This document shows positions 1 to 6,931 of a stretch of 33,026 nucleotides of DNA, in pieces. Numbering within the stretch: the stretch's first letter is position 1; the number at the start of each line of letters is the position of its first letter. A program made the translations under genes and the position numbers. The stretch lies in assembly GCA_024762925.1 (NCBI GenBank), contig JANTGM010000062.1:1-33026 (forward strand), in the 5' to 3' direction. The notes under the pieces are model-generated. The model did no database searches and was not told the DNA's origin. It worked only from the letters and a program-made list of their open reading frames with translations. This DNA comes from Kofleriaceae bacterium. Its GTDB lineage: Bacteria > Myxococcota_A > Polyangia > Haliangiales > Haliangiaceae.

Positions 1-355
1 AGGACGACCTTGCTGGGGCAAGGAAGGATCTGAGCAACGATGAGCCGAAGGCGTTCAAAGGGCGAAAAGCCGAGCCAGGGCGTTCTATGCCTCTGGAGCC
101 CACACTAGTGTGCGATCCATGGACATTGATTCGTGATCGCGAAGTCAGCTCGTTTTCTGGCGAGGCGACCGATGGACAACGAAGAAGACTGGCAGAGCCA
201 GTCTCTCCAGCGGAGAAGACGAGTGAGAGCGTTCTACATTCATGAATCGCGCACTGTCGGATTCAAAAATCTTGCTCGCGCCCGCTCGGTTCTTCACCCT
301 CTGGGCGCCTTCGGCTCTGCGTTGCTCAGCGACTCACTTGCCCCAGCAAACTCGT
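1..355. repeat. Inverted pair of a ~120-bp repeat (large imperfect palindrome)
   Basis: A sequence starting TTGCTGGGGCAAG at 10 recurs inverted, ending at 349. The cores (about 10-75 and 284-349) align without gaps and share the blocks TTGCTGGGGCAAG, CTGAGCAACG, GAGCCGAAGGCG and CCGAGC. Weaker similarity resumes after a ~30-nt variable stretch (AGTGTGCGAT at 107 against AGTGCGCGAT reading down from 255). Both cores keep the hairpins TTGC-TGGG-GCAA and GCC-GAA-GGC. A frame that is open through the right copy (133-375) hits a stop in the left copy, so conservation is at DNA or RNA level, not protein. The 481 bases before spoIID contain nothing else I can support as a gene. It could be a MITE-like or REP-like element or a structured RNA; the family is not recognised. 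Confidence 0.7.
186..220. other. Two overlapping hairpins at the centre of the palindrome
   Basis: AGACTGGC (186-193) and GCCAGTCT (197-204) form a perfect 8-bp stem with a 3-nt loop. The sequence GTCTCTCC from 201 can instead pair with GGAGAAGAC just downstream (one bulge), which competes for bases 201-204. The pair lies close to the symmetry centre (about 180) of the flanking inverted copies. It resembles mutually exclusive RNA structures, but no poly-T tract follows and transcription is unknown. Confidence 0.45.
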
Positions 356-481
356 TGTTCACGCCTTGCCAGTGAACGAACTCCCGTAGCGATCATCGAT
401 CAACCGTTCTGAATCCGACACTAGCTCGCCAGCTTTGCCGATTTTTTGCCCGCTTGTGGTGGCGCCGGCTAGCCTCTTAGG

Positions 482-2158
482 ATGAGACTTCAGGGCCGGT
501 CCAAACGACTTCGCTACCTTCCAATGCTCGCTTTGGTAATGGCAACCCTGCCTGCTCTTTGGTCCGCACAGGCCAACGATGAGTTTTCTAGCGGTGACAA
601 GCTCCGCACCCTCTACAGCAATCACTTCAGCTTCACCGACGATGGCTTCCCACAGGTCACTATCGAGATCATGGGTGGCCAACGAGAGGTGAAACTCGGA
701 GCAACCACGGGGCTAGAACTGCTCCCTGACGGCGATGGCGGCGCCAGAATTCGCGGCCCCGAGGACTGGACCATCTCGCTGGAGAACGGTCGCGCAGCCA
801 AGGTGCGCGAGTGGATTGTTGTGGCCCACTTTCCTGCTGATGCCAGCCTTGATGCGGAAGTAGAACTCGCCAAGTGGCGAAAGAAAGGTCACAAGGTTCA
901 GTCCTTTGAAGTAGGCACAATCTTCGCGGTTCAAGGGGAAGTGCTCGACACTCGAGAGACACTCGTTGCGATTGACCCGGTCGCTAAGGGCAAAGGCTTG
1001 GCGAAATCTCGAGTACTCAAAGAGCAGCTAGGCATCGACGCCACAATCCATACGGAACTCATCCGCAGGCCAAGCGGCACCATTGTTGCGCGGAGTGGAG
1101 CGGTTGAAGTTCGCAACGCGTCAGTCTTGTGGTTTGCCAACCGAAAGCCCAAAGGCAAGATCGCAGTCAAAGATGTTGAGGTCGGTGGTAGCGGCTCCCA
1201 ACTCAAGACTCGACGAACGGATCGCAAGTACTTTGGTGCCGTCTACGTGACTGTGGGCAGTGATGGAAAACTCGCGGTTGTGAACGCAGTCGCTGCTGAT
1301 GATTTGTTGAACGGGCTTGTCCCCTCCGAGATGTTTCCCGACGCGCCGATGGAGGCGTTGCGTGCACAAGCGGTTGCGGCCAGAACGGAGCTGCTTCAAA
1401 AGCTTGGTGCCCGTCACTTTGGCGATCCATTTCTTCTTTGCGCAAGTCAGCACTGTCAGGTGTACTCCGGCGCTGGCCACGAACACCCACGTACCAACAA
1501 GGCGGTGCAATCCACCCGTGGCCAGGTCATGATCAATCCAAAGAAGGACCTCGTGGACGCCCGCTACAGCGCCACGTGTGGGGGCCACAGCGAGAACAAT
1601 GAGGTGGTCTGGGGTGGAGAAGCCGATCCCGTGCTTCGAGGCCGACTCGATGGTCCAAAGAACACCTCGTTCAAGAATGGGGTTACTGAAAAGAACCTAA
1701 GAAGTTTTCTTGATTCCTCGAAAGACTCGTACTGCGCCAAGACAAAATACTCCAAGGGCCGCTATCGCTGGAAGGTAAAGGTTAGTGCAGAGGCACTGTC
1801 AAAGCGCATCGCAAAGAAGCACCCAAAGGTTGGCCGGCTCACGAGCCTCAAACCTCTCAAGCGCGGAATCTCGGGGCGTATCTCGAAACTGCAGCTCATT
1901 GGCACCAAAGGGGAATCCACCGTTGAGGGGGAACTCGTCATTCGGCGACTACTTGGTGGGCTAAGATCGTCCCTCTTCAGAACGGTTGTTTTGGGGCCCG
2001 CAAACCGCCCAGAACACTTTGAATTTCATGGTGGGGGCTTCGGTCACGGCGTTGGCATGTGCCAAGTTGGTGCGATTGGTATGGCAGATCAGGGAAAGAC
2101 GCTAGGAGCCATCCTAGGGCACTATTACAAGAACATCAGCCTTCGCAGGCTCTACTGA
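482..2158 (+). CDS. SpoIID/LytB domain protein (peptidoglycan amidase-enhancer or lytic family)
   Basis: 558 aa. An N-terminal export signal is visible (basic MRLQGRSKRLR, hydrophobic core, ending near WSAQA at about residue 31). The C-terminal half is a SpoIID domain: PMEALRAQAVAARTELL around residue 290, a Cys/His-rich stretch (CASQHCQVYSG), YSATCGGHSENNE, and the diagnostic end HGGGFGHGVGMCQVGAIGMA. SpoIID proteins act on denuded glycan strands of peptidoglycan. In Gram-negative non-sporulating bacteria they are usually exported cell-wall remodelling enzymes or amidase activators. The ~270-residue N-terminal region is not a domain I recognise. The ATG at 482 is chosen because it places the signal peptide at the N terminus; no strong ribosome site precedes it. 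The csp gene follows after a 170-nt gap. Confidence 0.88.
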   Translation: MRLQGRSKRLRYLPMLALVMATLPALWSAQANDEFSSGDKLRTLYSNHFSFTDDGFPQVTIEIMGGQREVKLGATTGLELLPDGDGGARIRGPEDWTISLENGRAAKVREWIVVAHFPADASLDAEVELAKWRKKGHKVQSFEVGTIFAVQGEVLDTRETLVAIDPVAKGKGLAKSRVLKEQLGIDATIHTELIRRPSGTIVARSGAVEVRNASVLWFANRKPKGKIAVKDVEVGGSGSQLKTRRTDRKYFGAVYVTVGSDGKLAVVNAVAADDLLNGLVPSEMFPDAPMEALRAQAVAARTELLQKLGARHFGDPFLLCASQHCQVYSGAGHEHPRTNKAVQSTRGQVMINPKKDLVDARYSATCGGHSENNEVVWGGEADPVLRGRLDGPKNTSFKNGVTEKNLRSFLDSSKDSYCAKTKYSKGRYRWKVKVSAEALSKRIAKKHPKVGRLTSLKPLKRGISGRISKLQLIGTKGESTVEGELVIRRLLGGLRSSLFRTVVLGPANRPEHFEFHGGGFGHGVGMCQVGAIGMADQGKTLGAILGHYYKNISLRRLY

Positions 2159-2191
2159 AATTTTGCAGTACAGGGTTGCTTTTGAATCGAA

Positions 2192-2210
2192 AGGCTTTGA
2201 CTGAAAGCCT
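2192..2210 (+). other. Hairpin between spoIID-like gene and csp
   Basis: AGGCTTT (2192-2198) and AAAGCCT (2204-2210) form a perfect 7-bp stem with a 5-nt loop, 34 nt after the spoIID-like stop. No T-run follows, so it is either a weak terminator or 3'-end structure, or part of a structured csp leader. A second GC-rich inverted element (CGGCC near 2218, GGCCG near 2240) follows. Confidence 0.35.
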
Positions 2211-2328
2211 CCAAAGCGGCCTACTAGTCCTCGGTTGGGGCCGAATTAGAGGGCCCGTACGCTTCACAACTCTGAATGCTTGATTCGCGGCAAGATGGTT
2301 GGAGGCGTTGTGCACGAGGAGGCTGTTT

Positions 2329-2556
2329 ATGTTGTTAGGCAAAGTGAAGTGGTTCAACGACGCCAAGGGATATGGGTTCATCACCCACGAAGATGGTAGG
2401 GACGTATTTGTCCACTACTCCACAATCACGGGCGATGGATTCAAGACCCTAACCCAAGGTCAAGAGGTCCAATACGAAGCGGAGGATGGCCCCAAGGGTC
2501 TTCACGCCTCACTGGTTCTCAAAGCGGCTTCAAGCGAAGAAGCCCAATCCGAATAG
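2329..2556 (+). CDS. Cold-shock domain protein (CspA family)
   Basis: 75 aa, a single cold-shock domain that binds single-stranded RNA or DNA as a five-stranded beta barrel, typically acting as an RNA chaperone. The RNA-binding motifs are present: KGYGFI (RNP1) and VFVHYS (RNP2), preceded by the family start LGKVKWFND. The ATG at 2329 is preferred to the upstream in-frame TTG at 2299 because GAGGAGG (2316-2322) is a strong ribosome site six bases before it, and CspA proteins begin only a few residues before KVKWF. A short acidic tail (SSEEAQSE) extends the family's usual length slightly. The gene is apparently monocistronic. Regulation at mRNA level is plausible from the structured 170-nt leader but is not shown. 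Confidence 0.95.
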   Translation: MLLGKVKWFNDAKGYGFITHEDGRDVFVHYSTITGDGFKTLTQGQEVQYEAEDGPKGLHASLVLKAASSEEAQSE

Positions 2557-2573
2557 CACGTTGGTTCAGCACT

Positions 2574-2608
2574 AGGGCGTTGCGTCTAGCTGCTGGGCCC
2601 AACGTCCT
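2574..2608 (+). terminator. Possible csp terminator hairpin
   Basis: AGGGCGTTG (2574-2582) pairs with CAACGTCCT (2600-2608) with one G-T pair, 18 nt after the csp stop, followed by TC and AATC rather than a clean T-run. Candidate 3' end of the csp transcript. Confidence 0.4.
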
Positions 2609-2743
2609 TCAATCCGATCTGGCGCCCTTTGGGCAGCTCAGGCAATAGCGCAATTCCGCCCACTCCGCTTTCGTGGAAGCTCAGTCCTGTGCGTCTGAAC
2701 TGGGCGAGTATTGCGATTGAATCTCGGCTCAGCGCCCGATCAC

Positions 2744-2773
2744 CTTCTGAACGAGGAACTCGGAGTTCAGAAG
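2744..2773 (-). terminator. Hairpin downstream of the tonB-like gene
   Basis: CTTCTGAAC (2744-2752) and GTTCAGAAG (2765-2773) form a perfect 9-bp stem, 17 nt beyond the stop of the leftward TonB-like gene. There is no T-run on either strand, so factor-independent termination is doubtful. It could stabilise 3' ends of the converging csp and TonB-like transcripts. The remaining 2609-2743 interval shows nothing else. Confidence 0.45.
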
Positions 2774-2790
2774 CCCCGTTTCGCTCAGGG

Positions 2791-5088
2791 CTAGCGATAC
2801 AGCCCCGTCATCCGGTAGCCGTTCTTGCCATTCTCAAGAACGAGGGTGAGCACGTCCTTCTTGAGTTTGATGACAAAGAAGAGCTCTGTGCCCCGGGCAT
2901 CCAACCCAGCCGGAAGCGGCCCGATGCTGCGCCGATACCCAGCTGCTGACAGAATCTTCCAATCGCGAATTCGGCGCGAGGGCAATTCTCCAATGACGGT
3001 CTTGTAGATGCCAGCAATGTCCGCCTGTGACTTTGCAACGACCTTTCCTCCCGAGTGAAACGGCCCAGCACTGAGGGCCGCTAGCTTGCCGCTGTTGCCC
3101 GCCACAAAGGCCGCCAACCAGAGATTGGCTGCGTGCTGTGCTGCCGGGTCTTTGGGAGTCGCTAGGTTTGCCGTCGCCCGTGCGCTTGCCGCAGCAGCAT
3201 CGGAGCGACTGGGAGTTGGTGGCGAGGGCTTGGCTCGGCGGTTGCGGTTATTGCGAAGCAGCTGACTATCATCAAGCCCGCGATCCCCTCCTTTGGGCGC
3301 CGAGCTGAGGATGAAAGGTTCTGCACCAAACGTTCCGCACTGCCGCCAGTCCCGGTGAAACGACCAATGCATGTACACCTTGCCATCAGGTGAGCGAATC
3401 TTTGGAGGTGTGCTCTCGTATGGGCCTGCAGTGTCAACCACATCGAGAGCGGCTACATCAAAGCTCAGAACACCCGATGGTCGGGCAATTGTCATCTTGT
3501 GAATGGATCCATCGGGGTTGATGACAATCTCGAGCTTGGTGACCAAGTTCCAGTTGTTCAGCTCGTGGCCTGAGCCTTTGCTGTCGAGGTCCTCCAAGAA
3601 TCCGAACCCCCAGAGCTCATGGATGCGGCGGTGCATGCGAGCAATGTAGAGGGCAAAGGGAGCAGCACGCGTCTTGAGTGCTGTCTGGTTTCCAGGACGC
3701 ACCTCAGGCGTGAAGTTTTCCAGACTGCTCTTGAGCATCCCGAGCTTGCGCTCCCAACGACCTCGACGACGGCTCTCTTTGCGACGAGCAACGGCTCGCT
3801 CTGCATCCGCAACTTCCTTGCCCACAATGCGCTCGTAGTCTTCTTGGTCAAGTCGAAGCTTCGGTCCAGGATTTCCTCGCTTGCCTCGTTTGCCGCGGTT
3901 ACCGCCTGATCCTGGATCCGTCTGCACTTCCTCGGCTGGCTCGCCAGAGCTTCCCAGAGCACCTCGTCCATCGATGTTCCTCATGGCCAAGAGGCCAGGT
4001 GATGTGCTTGGACTATCATCGCCAGACTCGCCATCCTCACCGCGCTCACCATCCTCACCACTGTGGCGCATGACGACCTCGCCAGACTCGCTACCAACGG
4101 CCTCCTCATTGTCCCTTTCGGCATCCATCGAGGTTTCCTCGATATCTTCCAGCTGGGCAATGTCCTCTTCTTCGCCGCCGATTTGCTCTGACTCAATGTC
4201 GCTCTCAGCCGATGCGACGCGCTCGCCATCACTCTGCTTATCGAGATTCGTTTCGGTGGCGTGAGTTTCCTCGGCCACATCTCGATTCTTATCTGAGAGA
4301 AAGCGAGCGTCATCTGGCGCCTCTTCAACTTCGTTTTCGTCAGGCGTCTCCACCGCTTTCATCTTTGGTGCGGCAGCAATCTGTGGAGTTGGTGGTGGCG
4401 GTGCCTCTGCCGGAACTGCGGGCTTCGGAATCGGAACCACAGGGTCGGGTTCAGGCTCAGGCTCAGGCTCAGCGAGCTCTTCGATCTCTTCGGTGAGGTC
4501 GAGAATCTCCTCGGGCAAGAGCGCGACCTTCGGAAGCGTGAGGACCGTCTCCTCTTCTGCGGTTTGTGGAAGCGGATCGGTTAGCATTGCGACCTCCACT
4601 TCTTCAGGAGGCACACCAAACATAGCGATAACCTCAGTGCTCGTGTCTAAGAAGACTTCGCACTCAAGGGGGTATTCCGCCAGCGGTTCATCGGAGGCGT
4701 CTTCCAAGAAATCAAAGAGCTCACGGTCGTTGCCAGTCGTTGGAGCACCACCGGGAAAAAGAACCGCCGAAGTCCACGCAAAAAGCTCATGCGCCTGGCT
4801 CCCACAGGGCCCCTTCCAGCCTTCGAAGGTACTGCCTTCTCCAATTGTCGCCGTGAGCTTCACCAAACTACCGCGCTCGAGCGAGATGGAGCACTCGGTG
4901 CCACACTGAATCCCCCTTGGGGCTGAGAAGACGATTCCAGTACCATCCCCACCCACAACGACGCGGAGCATGGGGTCGGGAATGTCGCGCGTTGCTTCGT
5001 AGAGCCAGGCCAGCCCTGGATGGGCGGCAGCCGAGATGACAAACGTGGCGCCGAGCAGCCACGAGCTATGTCTTCGATTGCGCCCCAC
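2791..5088 (-). CDS. Large TonB-like envelope protein with InlB-type repeat and C-terminal NTF2-like domain
   Basis: About 765 aa. Order of parts: a short basic N terminus and one membrane segment (WLLGATFVISAAAHPGLAWL); a divergent InlB B-repeat-like module at about 40-85 (GIQCGTECSISLERG, GSTFEGWKGPC) with a Cys pair; a ~200-residue acidic/proline linker with EPEPEPEPDP and GEDGERGEDGESGDD; a basic GKRGKRG hinge; a TonB C-terminal-like domain at about 475-600 (IHELWGFGFLEDLDS, VINPDGSIHKMTIARPSG); and a C-terminal ~115-residue module (AANLWLAAFVAGNSGKLAALS to GYRMTGLYR) resembling NTF2/SnoaL-type folds. This is the architecture of an inner-membrane protein spanning the periplasm to push on outer-membrane partners. 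The GTG at 5088 is preferred to a TTG at 5130 because AGAGG lies six bases upstream. No ExbB/ExbD gene is in the window. Confidence 0.75.
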   Translation of the reverse strand: MGRNRRHSSWLLGATFVISAAAHPGLAWLYEATRDIPDPMLRVVVGGDGTGIVFSAPRGIQCGTECSISLERGSLVKLTATIGEGSTFEGWKGPCGSQAHELFAWTSAVLFPGGAPTTGNDRELFDFLEDASDEPLAEYPLECEVFLDTSTEVIAMFGVPPEEVEVAMLTDPLPQTAEEETVLTLPKVALLPEEILDLTEEIEELAEPEPEPEPDPVVPIPKPAVPAEAPPPPTPQIAAAPKMKAVETPDENEVEEAPDDARFLSDKNRDVAEETHATETNLDKQSDGERVASAESDIESEQIGGEEEDIAQLEDIEETSMDAERDNEEAVGSESGEVVMRHSGEDGERGEDGESGDDSPSTSPGLLAMRNIDGRGALGSSGEPAEEVQTDPGSGGNRGKRGKRGNPGPKLRLDQEDYERIVGKEVADAERAVARRKESRRRGRWERKLGMLKSSLENFTPEVRPGNQTALKTRAAPFALYIARMHRRIHELWGFGFLEDLDSKGSGHELNNWNLVTKLEIVINPDGSIHKMTIARPSGVLSFDVAALDVVDTAGPYESTPPKIRSPDGKVYMHWSFHRDWRQCGTFGAEPFILSSAPKGGDRGLDDSQLLRNNRNRRAKPSPPTPSRSDAAAASARATANLATPKDPAAQHAANLWLAAFVAGNSGKLAALSAGPFHSGGKVVAKSQADIAGIYKTVIGELPSRRIRDWKILSAAGYRRSIGPLPAGLDARGTELFFVIKLKKDVLTLVLENGKNGYRMTGLYR
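4448..4473 (-). repeat. 6-bp tandem repeat coding for Glu-Pro dipeptides
   Basis: About four copies of the plus-strand unit GGCTCA encode the EPEPEP run in the proline/acid linker of the TonB-like protein. EP/KP runs are typical of periplasm-spanning TonB linkers. Confidence 0.7.
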
Positions 5089-5172
5089 GGGTGCCTCTAT
5101 TCTAGCGCGAAGTGCCGTCGCCGGCCGCAACCGGTTATGACTTGGGCCGAGTGTTAGGGGTTGCCAGCCCGC

Positions 5173-5820
5173 CTACATTTTTCGGTAGACACCAACCACA
5201 ATACCTACGATATCAACTGAGCGAAATTCGTCCCTACGCACGTAGATCGGCGACATGTTGCTGTTTGCTGGCTGAAAGCGAATCCGATCGCCTTCGGGGT
5301 AGTACCGCTTCACCGTAGCCTCACCCTCAATCATTGCTACAACCGTGTCTCCTTGGGTGGCGCTGGCTGTCTTCTTGACAAACACATAGTCGCCATTGTG
5401 GATGCCATCTTCGATCATGGACTCACCAACCACACGAAGACCAAACACCTCAGTGTGGCCTCCTAGGAAGAAACTATCGACCTTGACGGTGTCTTCCACT
5501 GCCTCGACAGCCAGCAGGGGCTCGCCCGCAGCAACCCGCCCCAAGATTGGCACCTCACACAGATCCTTCCCCAACTCAATGGCCATTGAAGCCATCTTGC
5601 TCACCTTGTTTACAGGCCGCATCGCGCGGGATTTGAGGTTATCCCGCTTGAGAAACCCCTTCTTTTCAAGTGCCTTGAGATGATCGTTGACGCCGTTTGT
5701 TGAGCGAATGCCAAAGTACTCACCGATTTCCCGCAGCGTTGGAGGAAAGCCCCGCTCATCAATCGAGCAAGTGATGTAGTCGAGAATTTGGCTTTGGCGC
5801 TTGGTGAGTTCGGCTGGCAT
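5173..5820 (-). CDS. lexA: LexA SOS-response repressor / self-cleaving protease
   Basis: 215 aa. The N-terminal winged helix-turn-helix (residues 1-65: [43 protein letters not shown]) binds SOS operators. The C-terminal S24 peptidase domain has the Ala98-Gly99 scissile bond (GRVAAGEP), nucleophile Ser134 ([10 protein letters not shown]) and general-base Lys171 (GEATVKRYY). The Ser-Lys spacing of 37 equals that of E. coli LexA (S119/K156). Activated RecA would trigger self-cleavage after DNA damage. AGGGG lies 10 nt before the ATG. Upstream are a good promoter and a tandem motif that could be its own operator. The TonB-like gene follows after about 84 nt and may or may not be co-transcribed. 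Confidence 0.97.
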   Translation of the reverse strand: MPAELTKRQSQILDYITCSIDERGFPPTLREIGEYFGIRSTNGVNDHLKALEKKGFLKRDNLKSRAMRPVNKVSKMASMAIELGKDLCEVPILGRVAAGEPLLAVEAVEDTVKVDSFFLGGHTEVFGLRVVGESMIEDGIHNGDYVFVKKTASATQGDTVVAMIEGEATVKRYYPEGDRIRFQPANSNMSPIYVRRDEFRSVDIVGIVVGVYRKM

Positions 5821-5916
5821 GGAATTGTTTCCCCTGGTTAGGCGTGTTGAGGACGTGTCGAGAACTGTGGAGCAAGAGCGGTCTACTGAGGGGGGAGATC
5901 GAACGAATGCCGATCA

Positions 5917-5958
5917 CCTGAACAAACGAAAGGTACTGAACAAATATCACGGCGTCAA
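5917..5958 (-). promoter_or_regulatory. lexA promoter with tandem GTTCAG motifs (candidate LexA operators)
   Basis: Reading leftward, TTGACG (5958-5953) and TACCTT (5935-5930) are separated by exactly 17 nt, a plausible -35/-10 pair for lexA. Two direct copies of TTTGTTCAG start 18 bp apart (5944-5935 and 5926-5917 including one flanking base). One abuts the -10 box and the other lies just downstream of it. YGTTCAG is the conserved right half of the LexA site described for Myxococcus xanthus; the left halves match poorly. The placement suits autorepression. The motif is seen; the operator function is inferred. Confidence 0.55.
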
Positions 5959-5998
5959 TAAAAGTGCCCTGGGACCTGCCAGCTTTGCCCGATCGCGT

Positions 5999-6853
5999 AT
6001 GATCCCAACGACTTCCCTCTCAATGCCTGCGTTTCTCCTATGTATTCTCTTGGTCTCTGCCTCCACCCTGGCTTGGGCTGAGATCAGTGAAGAATCACCG
6101 GATCGGACCAGTCCACGGTCTCTGGCAAGCAAGAGAGCCATTGAGGCCATTCCGGATGACTCGTCAGGATGGGCTGCCATGGAGGTTTTGGCACTCACCG
6201 CAGGGGGCCCCGATCGCAACCTGGCGGCAGCGGCAGCGGAACACGCTGCACAAATCGCTCACAGTGTCGACCCTTTCGACCTCGACCAGCAGGAGATTCA
6301 GCGGGCGACAGTCCGAGGCCATCGCAGTGCTTGGCTCGCCATCGCTGCAAATGAAGATGCCTGGGTCGACATTCGAATCTACGCGCTCGATGTTGCCGCT
6401 CGGCTCGATGCCCTCTTGCGTCTCTTTGGCGAAGCCAACTCCCCTTCCCTGTGGCAGTCATTCCTCAGTGCCTCGGATCCGCAAATGCGTTCGGCGGCCA
6501 GTACTCTCGTTCCCAGATCGGCTCAGCTAGACGAGCGACTGCGAGCGTTGCTCGTTGGAGACGAACCAGAAGAAGTAGCAATCTCAGCGGCAAAACGATT
6601 GTGTGGGCCACTTCGAGTGGAATCGACGGCGACTCCTACGCTCAATCCAGCAGAGCTTTCGCGAGTTCAGAAGCTCTCGCGGGTCAAGGCGCTGCCCATC
6701 GTGTGGAGGGCCCAGCTGGCTCCTTGTCTTGTGGCTGATGGTAGTTTGGACAGTCGTCGCGCGCTTGGAGTCTTGCTGCAACAGAGCCCTCCTGCGTTGC
6801 GCCGACACCTATCCGCACTCACCAGCGCACAGAGCGCGGCTCCGCAAAAGTAG
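5999..6853 (+). CDS. Secreted helical-repeat (HEAT-like) protein of unknown function
   Basis: 284 aa from the ATG at 5999. This start gives a clear signal peptide (MIPTTSLSMPAFLLCILLV..STLAWA, then EISEES). The same frame stays open back to 5801, but that extension overlaps lexA and its promoter and would bury the signal peptide. An ATG at 6020 is also possible. The mature part is Ala/Leu/Arg-rich with short amphipathic helices spaced about 30-40 residues apart (QMRSAASTLVPR, EEVAISAAKRLCGPL), as in HEAT or armadillo-like solenoids. No catalytic motif is visible. It lies 50 nt upstream of murJ in the same direction, so a periplasmic role tied to the envelope is possible but unproven. Confidence 0.7.
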   Translation: MIPTTSLSMPAFLLCILLVSASTLAWAEISEESPDRTSPRSLASKRAIEAIPDDSSGWAAMEVLALTAGGPDRNLAAAAAEHAAQIAHSVDPFDLDQQEIQRATVRGHRSAWLAIAANEDAWVDIRIYALDVAARLDALLRLFGEANSPSLWQSFLSASDPQMRSAASTLVPRSAQLDERLRALLVGDEPEEVAISAAKRLCGPLRVESTATPTLNPAELSRVQKLSRVKALPIVWRAQLAPCLVADGSLDSRRALGVLLQQSPPALRRHLSALTSAQSAAPQK

Positions 6854-6931
6854 AAACGCGTGCATAAGAACTATTCCTACACCAAGATGACCTTGGCAGT
6901 GCGATGAGTGGCTCCGCAAAGAAACGCGTGC
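6838..6931 (+). repeat. Short direct repeat spanning the HEAT-like gene stop and the murJ start
   Basis: GGCTCCGCAAA followed by GAAACGCGTGC occurs at 6910-6931. The same two blocks with a 4-nt insertion (AGTA) occur at 6838-6863. The first copy contains the stop codon of the upstream gene and the second encodes residues 3-9 of MurJ, suggesting a small local duplication at the junction. Confidence 0.7.

Noticed and set aside
133-375. 80-codon open frame in the leading region
   Set aside because: It runs through the right repeat copy; the matching frame in the left copy is closed by a stop, so it is not conserved as protein.
5801-5998. Upstream extension of the HEAT-like gene
   Set aside because: It overlaps lexA and its promoter and would place the clear signal peptide inside the protein.
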